A DNA stretch of 6,338 nt. It comes from Hyphomonadaceae bacterium (GTDB lineage Bacteria; Pseudomonadota; Alphaproteobacteria; Caulobacterales; Hyphomonadaceae). The stretch covers positions 1-6,338 of the forward strand of contig JAUYSA010000287.1 in the NCBI GenBank assembly GCA_030696545.1, in the 5' to 3' direction. Both the position numbers and the translations under genes were made by a program. Numbering within the stretch: the stretch's first letter is position 1; each line of letters begins with the position of its first letter. Positions 1 to 6,314 of the stretch are shown in pieces. Under the pieces are notes generated by a model. It had not been told where the DNA came from, made no database searches, and saw only the letters and a list, made by a program, of their open reading frames with translations.

Positions 1-788
1 ACGAATATCGCCTCGCCGACCGCCGCAAGCTGGCGCGGCAGGGCGACTGGACCTCGCATTATGAGGTTCGCGATGCTGAAGCAGCGATCTCGTCGACCCG
101 CCGCCTGATCCGGCTGGCACGCAAGACCGGCAAACGCATCCACGTCCTCCACGTTACGACGGGTGAGGAGATGGAGATGCTCGCGGCGAACAAGGACATC
201 GCCACCTGCGAAGTAACGCCCCAGCATCTCACGCTGGTTGGCCCGGAGGATTACGTCCGTCTCAAGGGCTACGCGCAGATGAACCCCCCGATCCGCGACG
301 CGCACCACCGCGCGGCCCTCTGGGAAGCGGTCAACCAGGGCGTGCCGGATGTGCTGGGTTCGGATCACGCCCCGCATACCAAGGAAGAGAAATTGCGGCC
401 CTATCCGGCCTCGCCATCTGGCATGCCGGGCGTCCAGACTCTGGTTCCCGTAATGCTGACCCATGTGGCTGACGGCAAGCTGAGCCTTGAGCGCTTCATC
501 GAGCTCACCAGCGCCGGGCCGCAACGCGTGTTCGGCATCGCCGGCAAGGGCCGCATTGCCTTGGGCTATGATGCCGACTTTACGGTTGTCGACCTCAAGG
601 CGCGCAAGACGATCACCCATGAATGGTCTGCTTCGCGTTGCGGGTGGACGCCGTTTGACGGCATGGAGGCCAAGGCCTGGCCTGTCGCCACCTTCGTTCG
701 CGGTTCGCTGGTCATGTGCGACGGCGCGCTGGTTGCGCCGGGCAGGGGCGAGCCCGTGCGGTTCGTCGAAACTCTCCCGCACGTCTGA
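1..788 (+). CDS. pyrC: Dihydroorotase, class I (3' part, 5' end outside window)
   Basis: This is the last 261 codons (frame from base 3) of an amidohydrolase that interconverts N-carbamoyl-aspartate and dihydroorotate, the third step of de novo pyrimidine synthesis in the cytoplasm. Visible motifs are HVLHVTT (bases about 141-161, carrying a metal-ligand His), CEVTPQHL (about 208-231, another ligand His) and GSDHAPHTKEEK (about 358-393, with the catalytic/metal Asp). Near the C-terminus come the amidohydrolase G-x-D-A-D-F-T-V-V-D strand and a WTPFDG segment typical of class I enzymes. The family is about 430 residues, so roughly 40 percent is missing, including the HxH metal site and the carbamylated Lys region. 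The gene ends in TGA at 786-788, one base before the next ATG. The family call is firm; the symbol assumes the catalytic rather than the inactive PyrC-like paralogue, which the intact His and Asp motifs support. Confidence 0.93.
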   Translation, partial: EYRLADRRKLARQGDWTSHYEVRDAEAAISSTRRLIRLARKTGKRIHVLHVTTGEEMEMLAANKDIATCEVTPQHLTLVGPEDYVRLKGYAQMNPPIRDAHHRAALWEAVNQGVPDVLGSDHAPHTKEEKLRPYPASPSGMPGVQTLVPVMLTHVADGKLSLERFIELTSAGPQRVFGIAGKGRIALGYDADFTVVDLKARKTITHEWSASRCGWTPFDGMEAKAWPVATFVRGSLVMCDGALVAPGRGEPVRFVETLPHV

Positions 789-789
789 C

Positions 790-1608
790 ATGGTCGAGCA
801 TCGCAAGGGCCTGAACCGGGCGCTGTTCTGGCTTTACTCGGGCCATGGACAATGGCCTTCGATATTCCGCTGGTCGATGCTCGTCTTCGACATCGTCACC
901 ATCGCGGTGTTTCTCGTTCACCCGCTGGTGTCCTGGCACGACGGCGTCGAAACGGCGACCGGCATCTGGCTGTGGATCGACATCTTCATCGCGGCGGTGA
1001 TCACGCTCGACTTCCTCGCGCGCTTTTACATAGAACGGCACAAGTGGCGGTTCTTTATGCGCTGGTCGAACATTGCGGACCTCGTCGTCGTCGCGACACT
1101 GCTTCTGCCGATCTTCCTGCAGAACCTCGCCTTCCTCCGCGTGCTGCGCGTAGTCCGGCTGCTGCGCGCTTTCGAGTATTTGCATCGCGAACATGGCATG
1201 TCGACGTGGCTGCATCGCAACAGCTTCGTCATCACCAAGGTCGTGAATCTCGTTGTCTTCATTTTCCTGGTCACGGCCTTGGTTTTCGTCACGCAGGTGA
1301 CTCACAATCCGGACATCAAGAACTATCTGGACGCGCTGTATTTCACCGTCGGCACGCTGACGACCGTGGGGCTTGGCGACATCACGTTGCCCGATACGCT
1401 GGGTCGCGTGATCACGATCGGGATCATGGTGCTGGGCGTCACCCTGTTCCTGCAGCTGATCCGCGCCATTGCTGTGGGCGACAAGATGCGGCGGCCGTGT
1501 CCCGCCTGCCGCCTGCAGCTCCACGATCGTGATGCCGCCCATTGCAAGCGCTGCGGCGCGGATCTGTTCGAGCAAGAGCAGGACAGCGACGCCATTCCGC
1601 GCGGCTAG
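790..1608 (+). CDS. Six-helix voltage-gated-type potassium channel with C-terminal Cys4 knuckle
   Basis: The 272-residue inner-membrane protein has the Kv layout. S1 is about residues 27-46, S2 about 59-80 with Asp74, S3 about 92-110, and S4 about 113-127 with Arg117, 120, 123 and 126 spaced every third residue. S5 is about 147-170, the pore helix about 178-191, and S6 about 205-228. The selectivity filter reads TTVGLGD (191-197), so Leu replaces the usual Tyr. After S6 comes a short cytoplasmic tail with CPAC (237-240) and CKRC (252-255), a zinc-ribbon-like pair. The ATG lies one base after the dihydroorotase stop with no clear Shine-Dalgarno, which suggests translational coupling. The frame is open further upstream, but that part lies inside pyrC and is not channel-like. 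K+ selectivity and voltage gating are inferred from the family, and metal binding by the cysteines is inference. Confidence 0.88.
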   Translation: MVEHRKGLNRALFWLYSGHGQWPSIFRWSMLVFDIVTIAVFLVHPLVSWHDGVETATGIWLWIDIFIAAVITLDFLARFYIERHKWRFFMRWSNIADLVVVATLLLPIFLQNLAFLRVLRVVRLLRAFEYLHREHGMSTWLHRNSFVITKVVNLVVFIFLVTALVFVTQVTHNPDIKNYLDALYFTVGTLTTVGLGDITLPDTLGRVITIGIMVLGVTLFLQLIRAIAVGDKMRRPCPACRLQLHDRDAAHCKRCGADLFEQEQDSDAIPRG

Positions 1609-1649
1609 TCTTCGAGCCTGTCGGCGCAAGGGAATGCCTGGATGATCCC

Positions 1650-3710
1650 TTAAGCTGCGTTGCTCTGTACGTCGGCCATAAAGGGCGCAATCGCCAGCGC
1701 CAGTTCGCGCACGTTTATCGGCTTTCCAGCCGAACCCTCGAACCCGACAGCGGCGTAGGCCGCCAGGTCTTCCGGCGCCTGCTTGGCCGTGAGTGCGATG
1801 GCGGGCGTCTCGCGGTTCGGGCATTCTGCATCGGCACGCAGGCGGCGAAGCGTTTCCATGCCGTCCATATCGGGCATGACGATGTCCATGAGGATCAGAT
1901 CGAAGTTCTGGATCGCACAGATATCGAGCGCTTCATCGCCGGATGCACAGCAGGTGATGTCCATGCCGAACTTGCCGAGCAGAAGTTCGGCGATCCGGCG
2001 GTTGTTTTCATTGTCGTCGACGCAGAGCACGCGCTTCCCCTGCCACACGGGATCGGCGGGAGTGGCGGTTGGCTGCAACGCGCCGAGGTCCGCCCGGTCG
2101 GCAACCATCGACAGCCGGAAATGCGCTCCGCTCGCGCGTGCGGGCTCCAGCGTCAGGTCGCCACCCATCATGCGTGCAAGCCGGCGAGAGATGAACAGGC
2201 CGAGGCCAGTTCCGCCTCGGCTGGCATTGCTCGGCGCCTGCTCGAACGGCGCAAAGATCGTCTCGGCTAGCGCATCCGGTACGCCCGGTCCCGTGTCGAT
2301 TATGCTGAGCGCAATCTCGACGCGTCCATTACGCACGGAATGCGTGGAGAGGCTCGCGGTTACGGTTCCGGTATCGGTGAACTTGATCGCGTTCGAGATG
2401 AGATTGCCAACAATCTGGCGCACCCTCCCGGCATCGATCATCAGCGGACCGTCCTGAGCCTGGGTACAATCAACTTCCAGCGCCAGGCCCTTGTTGGAAG
2501 CCTGCGCCCTCCAGAAATCAACGGTGCGGCTGACCAGTGCGGCGAGGTCAGTCGACGAGTTCACGATCTCCAGCTTGCCCGCATCGATCTTGGAAACGTC
2601 GAGCATATCGCTGACGATGGTGAGCAGGCCGCGCCCGGCGTCGTCGATCAGGTCTATCAGCTCGGTGGTTTCCCGGTCATGGCCGCGGCGCTTCAGAACC
2701 TCGACCGAACCCAGGATCGCGTTGAGCGGGGTCCGCACTTCGTGGCTCATCACAGCGATGAAGTCGGACTTCGCCTTGTTCGCCTCGCGTGCGCGATCGC
2801 GGCCCGAGCGGAGGGCTTCTTCAGCGGCCTTGATGAAATTGATGTCCTGCAGCGAACCCGATATCCGCGTGGTGCCGTCGGGATTCAGCGAGTGGCGCGC
2901 ACGCGCCGAGAACCAGCGATATCCGCGCAGTTTTGTCTTGAGGCGGAAATCAATCCGCAGCCGCGACATACGCTTTCGCCCCATCGCGAAGGCTTCGCGC
3001 AACGGCGCGATATCCTCGGGGTGAACGAATTTCCCCACCGCGCCGAAGACGTCGTTGAACTCATCGGCCGAATAGCCCGTCACGGTCTGGAAGCTTTCTG
3101 ACACATGGAACCGGCGCAGGTCAGCATCCGGCACATCCCACAGCCCGACGCGCGCCGCCTCCAGCGCCACCCGGCTGCGGGAGGCGTTCTCGACAATGAG
3201 CTGGTTGGCTTCCTCAAGCCGGCTGACTGAATAGTCGCGGGCGATGTTGGATATCCACGCGATGCCGCCCAGCGCGACGGAGGCGAACATCATCGTGCAG
3301 AACGTCATCAATACCTGGGTCTGGTTCGTATAGGTCGAAGGGATGCCGATCATTCCCGTTGCAGTGAGAATGCAGAAGCCAACGATCACCACCGCGAACA
3401 GCAACACAGGAGCGCGCATGTGTTCGCGCGCGTACAGACACGTAACGCCCACGATTGCCGGCAGCGACGCAGCAACTGGCGCAACAATTCCTGCATGGCG
3501 GTAGGAGATCACAGCGATCGAGATGAGGTGTACGTACAGCAGCCAGTCCATGACGATACGCGGATCGCGATGCCGGCGGATCTGCAGGAAGCCCTGGAAG
3601 CAGCCGGCGATGTTGAGGAGCGTGATGACATGCGCCTCGATGTGTCCCGGGTTCACGGCGATCACGACGGCAAGGCTCATCGCCCAGCCGATCGCGGCGG
3701 CGAGGCACAT
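1650..3710 (-). CDS. Membrane-bound PAS hybrid sensor histidine kinase with receiver domain
   Basis: From ATG 3710 the protein has 686 residues. About six hydrophobic helices (roughly 1-20, 25-43, 53-72, 74-92, 100-122, 132-155) are followed by a short helical linker (157-178) and a PAS/PAC domain (about 181-296, with GLWDV and HPED motifs). The HisKA domain has His323 in MSHEVRTPLNAIL. The HATPase domain has N-box Asn436/Asn440, G1 DTGPG (472-476) and G2 GGTGLG (499-504). The C-terminal receiver has Asp565/Asp566, phospho-acceptor Asp609, Thr641 and Lys663. All catalytic residues are present, so phosphotransfer from His323 to Asp609 is expected. No Hpt domain or separate response regulator is in the window, so the onward partner and the stimulus are unknown. 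The start is doubtful: the frame stays open to 3917 with coding-like sequence, and the only Shine-Dalgarno-like AGGA before ATG 3710 is just 3 bases away. The gene converges on the channel gene with 41 bases between them. Confidence 0.9.
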   Translation of the reverse strand: MCLAAAIGWAMSLAVVIAVNPGHIEAHVITLLNIAGCFQGFLQIRRHRDPRIVMDWLLYVHLISIAVISYRHAGIVAPVAASLPAIVGVTCLYAREHMRAPVLLFAVVIVGFCILTATGMIGIPSTYTNQTQVLMTFCTMMFASVALGGIAWISNIARDYSVSRLEEANQLIVENASRSRVALEAARVGLWDVPDADLRRFHVSESFQTVTGYSADEFNDVFGAVGKFVHPEDIAPLREAFAMGRKRMSRLRIDFRLKTKLRGYRWFSARARHSLNPDGTTRISGSLQDINFIKAAEEALRSGRDRAREANKAKSDFIAVMSHEVRTPLNAILGSVEVLKRRGHDRETTELIDLIDDAGRGLLTIVSDMLDVSKIDAGKLEIVNSSTDLAALVSRTVDFWRAQASNKGLALEVDCTQAQDGPLMIDAGRVRQIVGNLISNAIKFTDTGTVTASLSTHSVRNGRVEIALSIIDTGPGVPDALAETIFAPFEQAPSNASRGGTGLGLFISRRLARMMGGDLTLEPARASGAHFRLSMVADRADLGALQPTATPADPVWQGKRVLCVDDNENNRRIAELLLGKFGMDITCCASGDEALDICAIQNFDLILMDIVMPDMDGMETLRRLRADAECPNRETPAIALTAKQAPEDLAAYAAVGFEGSAGKPINVRELALAIAPFMADVQSNAA

Positions 3711-3980
3711 ATATCCTGAAGCGACCTGGCGGGTTGCATCCGGATCGTCGCTGAACTGGCGGACGTCGGTGTAGAAGCGCCGTCTCAGCCTGCCGGTGAA
3801 GAAGGCGAGAATGATGGCGCGCGCGCTTCCGAACGCGCTGCTCCTTGCGGGCGCGGGCGCGGGAATCTCCGGCAGCGAGGTGGACTGGAGTTCGATCGGC
3901 TGGACCCTTTCCGGACCTTACCGATATGCCAGAAGAAATTTACGATATCATTTCCAAGGCAGGTGTAGGCGCGGTTACGC
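3711..3980 (-). other. Leader region or missing N-terminus of the hybrid kinase
   Basis: This 270-base stretch lies between the kinase ATG and the TIGR02301 gene. In the kinase frame it is open from just below the stop at 3918-3920 down to the ATG and would add 69 residues. The last 30 of these look like a real cytoplasmic lead-in to the first membrane helix: basic RLRRRFYTDVRQF followed by SDDPDATRQVASGY, with mostly G/C third positions. An Ala/Pro-rich stretch lies further upstream. There is no in-frame ATG, GTG or TTG, so only rare starts are available (CTG with first base at 3788 or 3875; ATT or ATC with first base at 3812, 3815, 3866 or 3896). Bases about 3918-3955 are distinctly AT-rich for this window and may hold the kinase promoter, but I cannot name convincing -35/-10 hexamers. 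The + strand reading here shows no supported gene. Confidence 0.45.
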
Positions 3981-4361
3981 CTAGTTCAGATAGCTTCGGG
4001 CGATCGCATCCGCGAGTTCCCGGCCACGCCGGGCAATGCCCGCCTCGACCACCGGCATCTGGTCCGTGCAGGAAGCGGTTTCACGATTCTGGCCGCGATA
4101 TCCCCGGTTGAAGGCGTCGGTCAGCGCTGCCCGGCGGGCGCCTGAGGGCGCTTCGATCGCCATCAGGTTGAGCATGTAGTTCCGCCAGGTCGAATCATTG
4201 TCGCCATTGCAGATTGTCCGCACGGCATGGGCGCGGCCCAGCACCTCGGCGAGGTCCGCCACCATTTCGATGGGGGCGCTGGCGATGGGGATTTCCTGCG
4301 CCGTGGCGGGAAACGCCGCGAATGCGAAAGCGGCGGCGGCAGAGAGGGTTCGAAAACTCAT
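3981..4361 (-). CDS. Small exported protein, TIGR02301-like family
   Basis: The 126-residue protein begins with a classic signal peptide: MSFR, a long Ala/Phe-rich core, and a likely cleavage after AFPATA (about residue 21). The mature part is about 105 residues and mostly helical. It carries the pattern I associate with the alphaproteobacterial TIGR02301 family: LAEVLGRAHAVRTIC, a TWRNYM segment with LMAIEAP, then an RR..L..AFNRGYR stretch, a single later Cys, and a C-terminal RGRELADAIARS helix. Cys51 and Cys98 are the only cysteines and could form a periplasmic disulfide. The start at 4361 is chosen because AGGA lies 6 bases before it and the signal peptide follows at once; a longer frame runs antisense through the tRNA and is not real. 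No function is known to me. The kinase gene lies downstream on the same strand, but the gap and possible separate promoter argue against a tight operon. Confidence 0.8.
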   Translation of the reverse strand: MSFRTLSAAAAFAFAAFPATAQEIPIASAPIEMVADLAEVLGRAHAVRTICNGDNDSTWRNYMLNLMAIEAPSGARRAALTDAFNRGYRGQNRETASCTDQMPVVEAGIARRGRELADAIARSYLN

Positions 4362-4434
4362 GCGCAATCCTAGCGTCCTCCCGCCGTTCAGGCAAAACCC
4401 GGCGGCAGGCTTGCCTTTTCTGCCGCAATGGGCG

Positions 4435-4440
4435 TGAACA
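4435..4440 (+). promoter_or_regulatory. Possible tRNA-Leu promoter (-10 element)
   Basis: TTGCCT at 4411-4416 could serve as a -35 element, with TGAACA at 4435-4440 as a weak -10 at 18-base spacing. This would place transcription start a few bases before the tRNA 5' end at 4450. Only the -35 resembles the consensus well. The 88-base gap must also hold the promoter of the divergent TIGR02301-like gene. Confidence 0.25.
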
Positions 4441-4449
4441 GACGCTGAA

Positions 4450-4538
4450 GCGGGCGTGGCGGAACTGGTAGACGCACCAGACTTAAAATCTGTTGGGCCG
4501 CAAGGCCCGTCCCGGTTCGACCCCGGGCGCCCGCACCA
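4450..4538 (+). tRNA. tRNA-Leu, anticodon UAA
   Basis: The sequence folds as a class II (long variable arm) tRNA. The acceptor pairs GCGGGCG (4450-4456) with CGCCCGC (4528-4534), followed by discriminator A and an encoded CCA (4536-4538). The D arm uses GCG/CGC with the usual GG in the loop. The anticodon loop CTTAAAA (4482-4488) presents TAA at 4484-4486, which reads UUA and UUG leucine codons. The variable arm pairs GGGCC (4495-4499) with GGCCC (4504-4508) over a GCAA loop, and the T arm is CCCGG-TTCGACC-CCGGG (4511-4527). The first anticodon-stem position (C4477 opposite T4493) is unpaired while the other four pairs are intact. Confidence 0.97.
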
Positions 4539-4577
4539 GCCTTCGCTCTGAGAGCCTCGGCTCCGCAAGGCAGTTTT
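4539..4577 (+). terminator. Terminator-like hairpin after tRNA-Leu
   Basis: Directly after the CCA, GCCTT (4539-4543) pairs with AAGGC (4567-4571). This is extended by a GC/GC pair past a one-base bulge and an inner GAGC-CTCG-GCTC stem-loop (4552-4563). AG and four T (4574-4577) follow, as expected for a factor-independent terminator reading on the + strand. The other side has no T-run, so it does not look bidirectional. The last T is also the first base of the stop triplet of moeA, which comes from the opposite direction. Confidence 0.5.
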
Positions 4578-5779
4578 CATCGCAGCATCATGATGTCGAC
4601 GAGGTCGCCAGCGGCTGCGGCCGGAGTGTTTGGCGGGCGGCGGATCAGGGCGTTGGCGGTGAGGAAGGGGGAGAGGAGGGATGAGTCCTGGTTCTCTGCC
4701 GCCTGCACGTTGGCGCTGCCTTGGGCGTTGAGCGTGAGGATGGCGCGGAGGTATTCCTCGCGATTGCCGGCTTTGGGTAGCGGGGTGGTTGTGTGGGCGC
4801 GTTGTGCTGGGGCGGTTGATGGCGGGGCGCTGGTGAGCGCATCGATCAGCGGGCGGAGGAAAAGTTGCGCTGTTACCATCGCAGCTGCGGGATTGCCGGG
4901 CAAGCCGAGAGCCAGCACGGCGGGGGTTGCGGAGAACCAGGTAGGTTTGCCGGGTTTGACGGCGACCTTCTCGAAGATGGGCGTGAAGCCCTCTGCCGCA
5001 AAAGCGGAGCGGACAACGTCATAGTCGCCGACTGAAGCGCCGCCAATAGAGACGATGATATCGCATGGAGCTGCGAGGCGTTTGCGGACGTCTTCTTCCG
5101 TGTCGTGCGAGAGGCCGAGATCGACGGGGATCGCGCCCCAGCGGCGGATGAGAGCGAGCAGGGCAGGCTGGATCGAGTTGACGACCTGCCCGGGCGCGAG
5201 GCTGGTTCCGGGCGCGACGAGTTCATCGCCATTGGCGAGCACGCCGATGCGCGGGGATTTTGCAACGGAGACGTTTGCTACATTGCCGGCGGCGGCGAGC
5301 GAGATCGCGCCTTCATTCATGATGAACCCGGCGGGGACGAGCGTTGCGCCGCGAGCGAAATCGAGGCCTGTGCGGCGGATGTTTTCGGGGCGGGGTTGTT
5401 CGAAGGTGATAGTGACGTGGTCGCCTTCGCGCTTCGTGTCTTCCTGGATGAGAATGTGGTCCGCGCCTTCTGGAACATGCGCGCCGGTGAAAATGCGGAT
5501 GGCTTCGCCGGGGGCGAGGCTGCCTGCGAAGGGGACGCCGGCGCGGGATTCGGCGGTGACTTTCAGCGTTGCGCCGAGCTTCATGTCGGCGTGGCGGACG
5601 GCGTAGCCGTCCATGGCGGACACGTCGGCGGGGGGCTGGGAGACTTGCGCCACAACGGGTTCGGCGAGGCGGCGGCCTTCGGCGGCGGCGTGGGAGACGG
5701 TTTCGAGACCCATGGCGCGATCGCGCCCATGGCTCGCGATCAGGTCGAGCGCCTGTTCGACGGTGGCCATGCGGATCAT
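4577..5779 (-). CDS. moeA: Molybdopterin molybdenumtransferase MoeA
   Basis: This 400-residue cytoplasmic enzyme inserts molybdate into adenylylated molybdopterin, the last step of Mo-cofactor synthesis. The N-terminal MoeA region shows SAMDGYAVR (Asp57) and IFTGAHVPEGAD (Thr98). The MogA-like domain (about 176-315) carries GDELV (Glu186), the SIGGASVGDYDVV signature (Asp252), VAVKPGKP (Lys275, Lys278) and LGLPGNPAAA. The C-terminal domain IV holds REEYLRAIL and ends with AAGDLVDIMML. Length and motif order match full-length bacterial MoeA with no key residue missing. The start at 5779 follows AAGGA by 7 bases; a longer open frame to 5986 lies antisense within moaC and is rejected. It is head to head with moaC across 49 bases and ends against the tRNA terminator. 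Confidence 0.96.
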   Translation of the reverse strand: MIRMATVEQALDLIASHGRDRAMGLETVSHAAAEGRRLAEPVVAQVSQPPADVSAMDGYAVRHADMKLGATLKVTAESRAGVPFAGSLAPGEAIRIFTGAHVPEGADHILIQEDTKREGDHVTITFEQPRPENIRRTGLDFARGATLVPAGFIMNEGAISLAAAGNVANVSVAKSPRIGVLANGDELVAPGTSLAPGQVVNSIQPALLALIRRWGAIPVDLGLSHDTEEDVRKRLAAPCDIIVSIGGASVGDYDVVRSAFAAEGFTPIFEKVAVKPGKPTWFSATPAVLALGLPGNPAAAMVTAQLFLRPLIDALTSAPPSTAPAQRAHTTTPLPKAGNREEYLRAILTLNAQGSANVQAAENQDSSLLSPFLTANALIRRPPNTPAAAAGDLVDIMMLR

Positions 5780-5828
5780 CGGTTTTCCTTTTCGTTGTGG
5801 TTCGTGCAGAATAGCGGGGGAGACGAGG
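5780..5828. promoter_or_regulatory. Shared moeA/moaC divergent control region
   Basis: The 49 bases between the two start codons contain both ribosome binding sites: GGAG at 5819-5822 for moaC, and the complement of AAGGA at 5787-5791 for moeA. They must also hold, or lie next to, the promoters of both genes. TATTCT on the - strand (5808-5813) is a possible -10 for moeA, but no matching -35 was found. I see no convincing palindrome for a regulator and no riboswitch, for which the space is too short. Promoters may extend into the opposing coding sequences. Confidence 0.4.
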
Positions 5829-6314
5829 ATGACCATGGGCGAGAAACTAACGCATATCGACGCGGACGGCCGGGCGCGGATGGTCGATGTATCAGACAAG
5901 CCGGCGACCAAGCGGATCGCAACGGCGGAGGGGCGCGTGCTGATGTCGGCCAAGGCGCTGGATTTGGCGCGGTCGAAGGGCGGCAAGGGCGATGTGCGGG
6001 CGACGGCCGAGATCGCCGGCGTGATGGCGGCGAAGCGGACAGCGGACCTGATTCCGATGTGCCATCCGCTGGCGCTGTCTAATGTGAAAGTGCGGGTGAA
6101 CGAGCTGGAAGATGGGTCCGGTATTGGCGTTGTCGCCGAGGTCGGGACGACTGGGCCGACGGGCGTGGAGATGGAAGCGCTGACCGCGGTGTCGGTGGCG
6201 TGCCTGACGATCTACGACATGCTGAAGGCGGTTGATCGCGCGATGCAGATCGAGGGCGTTCGGCTGCTGGCCAAGAGCGGCGGGGCGAGTGGGGATTTTG
6301 TCGCCGGGGCGTGA
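5829..6314 (+). CDS. moaC: Cyclic pyranopterin monophosphate synthase MoaC
   Basis: This 161-residue enzyme converts the MoaA product (3',8-cyclo-GTP) to cyclic pyranopterin monophosphate, the first committed stage of molybdopterin synthesis. The whole MoaC signature is visible: LTHIDADGRARMVDVS near the start, KGDVRATAEIAGVMAAKRT (53-71), DLIPMCHPLAL with His79, GVEMEALTAVSVACLTIYDM with Asp130, Lys133 in MLKAVD, and the C-terminal LLAKSGGASGD. His79, Asp130 and Lys133 correspond to the catalytic residues of the E. coli enzyme (His77, Asp128, Lys131), and the length equals that of E. coli MoaC. The start is ambiguous: ATG 5829 has GGAG 6 bases before it, while ATG 5835 (159 residues) has GAGG at the same distance. 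moeA diverges from it. No second gene is identifiable in the 24 bases that follow. Confidence 0.96.
   Translation: MTMGEKLTHIDADGRARMVDVSDKPATKRIATAEGRVLMSAKALDLARSKGGKGDVRATAEIAGVMAAKRTADLIPMCHPLALSNVKVRVNELEDGSGIGVVAEVGTTGPTGVEMEALTAVSVACLTIYDMLKAVDRAMQIEGVRLLAKSGGASGDFVAGA

Noticed and set aside
487..789. N-terminal extension of the channel reading frame
   Set aside because: It lies inside pyrC in another frame, is Ser/Ala/Arg-rich shadow sequence, and ATG 790 gives a normal six-helix channel.
1628..1651. AAGGGA/TCCCTT inverted repeat between the convergent channel and kinase genes as a terminator
   Set aside because: The stem is only 6 bp with a 12-base loop, there is no T-run on either side, and it overlaps the kinase stop codon.
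712..1824. Long open frame on the - strand opposite the channel gene
   Set aside because: It has no recognisable domain, is rich in Arg, Asp and His as expected of a GC-rich shadow frame, and overlaps two clear genes.
3966..3983. TAGGCG/CGCCTA hairpin at the stop of the small exported protein gene as a terminator
   Set aside because: It is a 6-bp stem with no T-run after it on the - strand, so it is too weak to call.
3796..3984. Small + strand frame starting GTG with a signal-peptide-like beginning (KKARMMARALPNALLLAG)
   Set aside because: No ribosome binding site is visible, the rest is not protein-like, and the opposite strand is better explained as kinase leader or N-terminus.
4362..4580. 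Extension of the small exported protein to 199 residues
   Set aside because: The added part is the antisense of tRNA-Leu and the intergenic gap; the signal peptide and ribosome binding site fix the start at 4361.
5780..5986. Extension of MoeA by 69 residues
   Set aside because: It is antisense to moaC and has no MoeA similarity; AAGGA before ATG 5779 and the family length support the shorter form.
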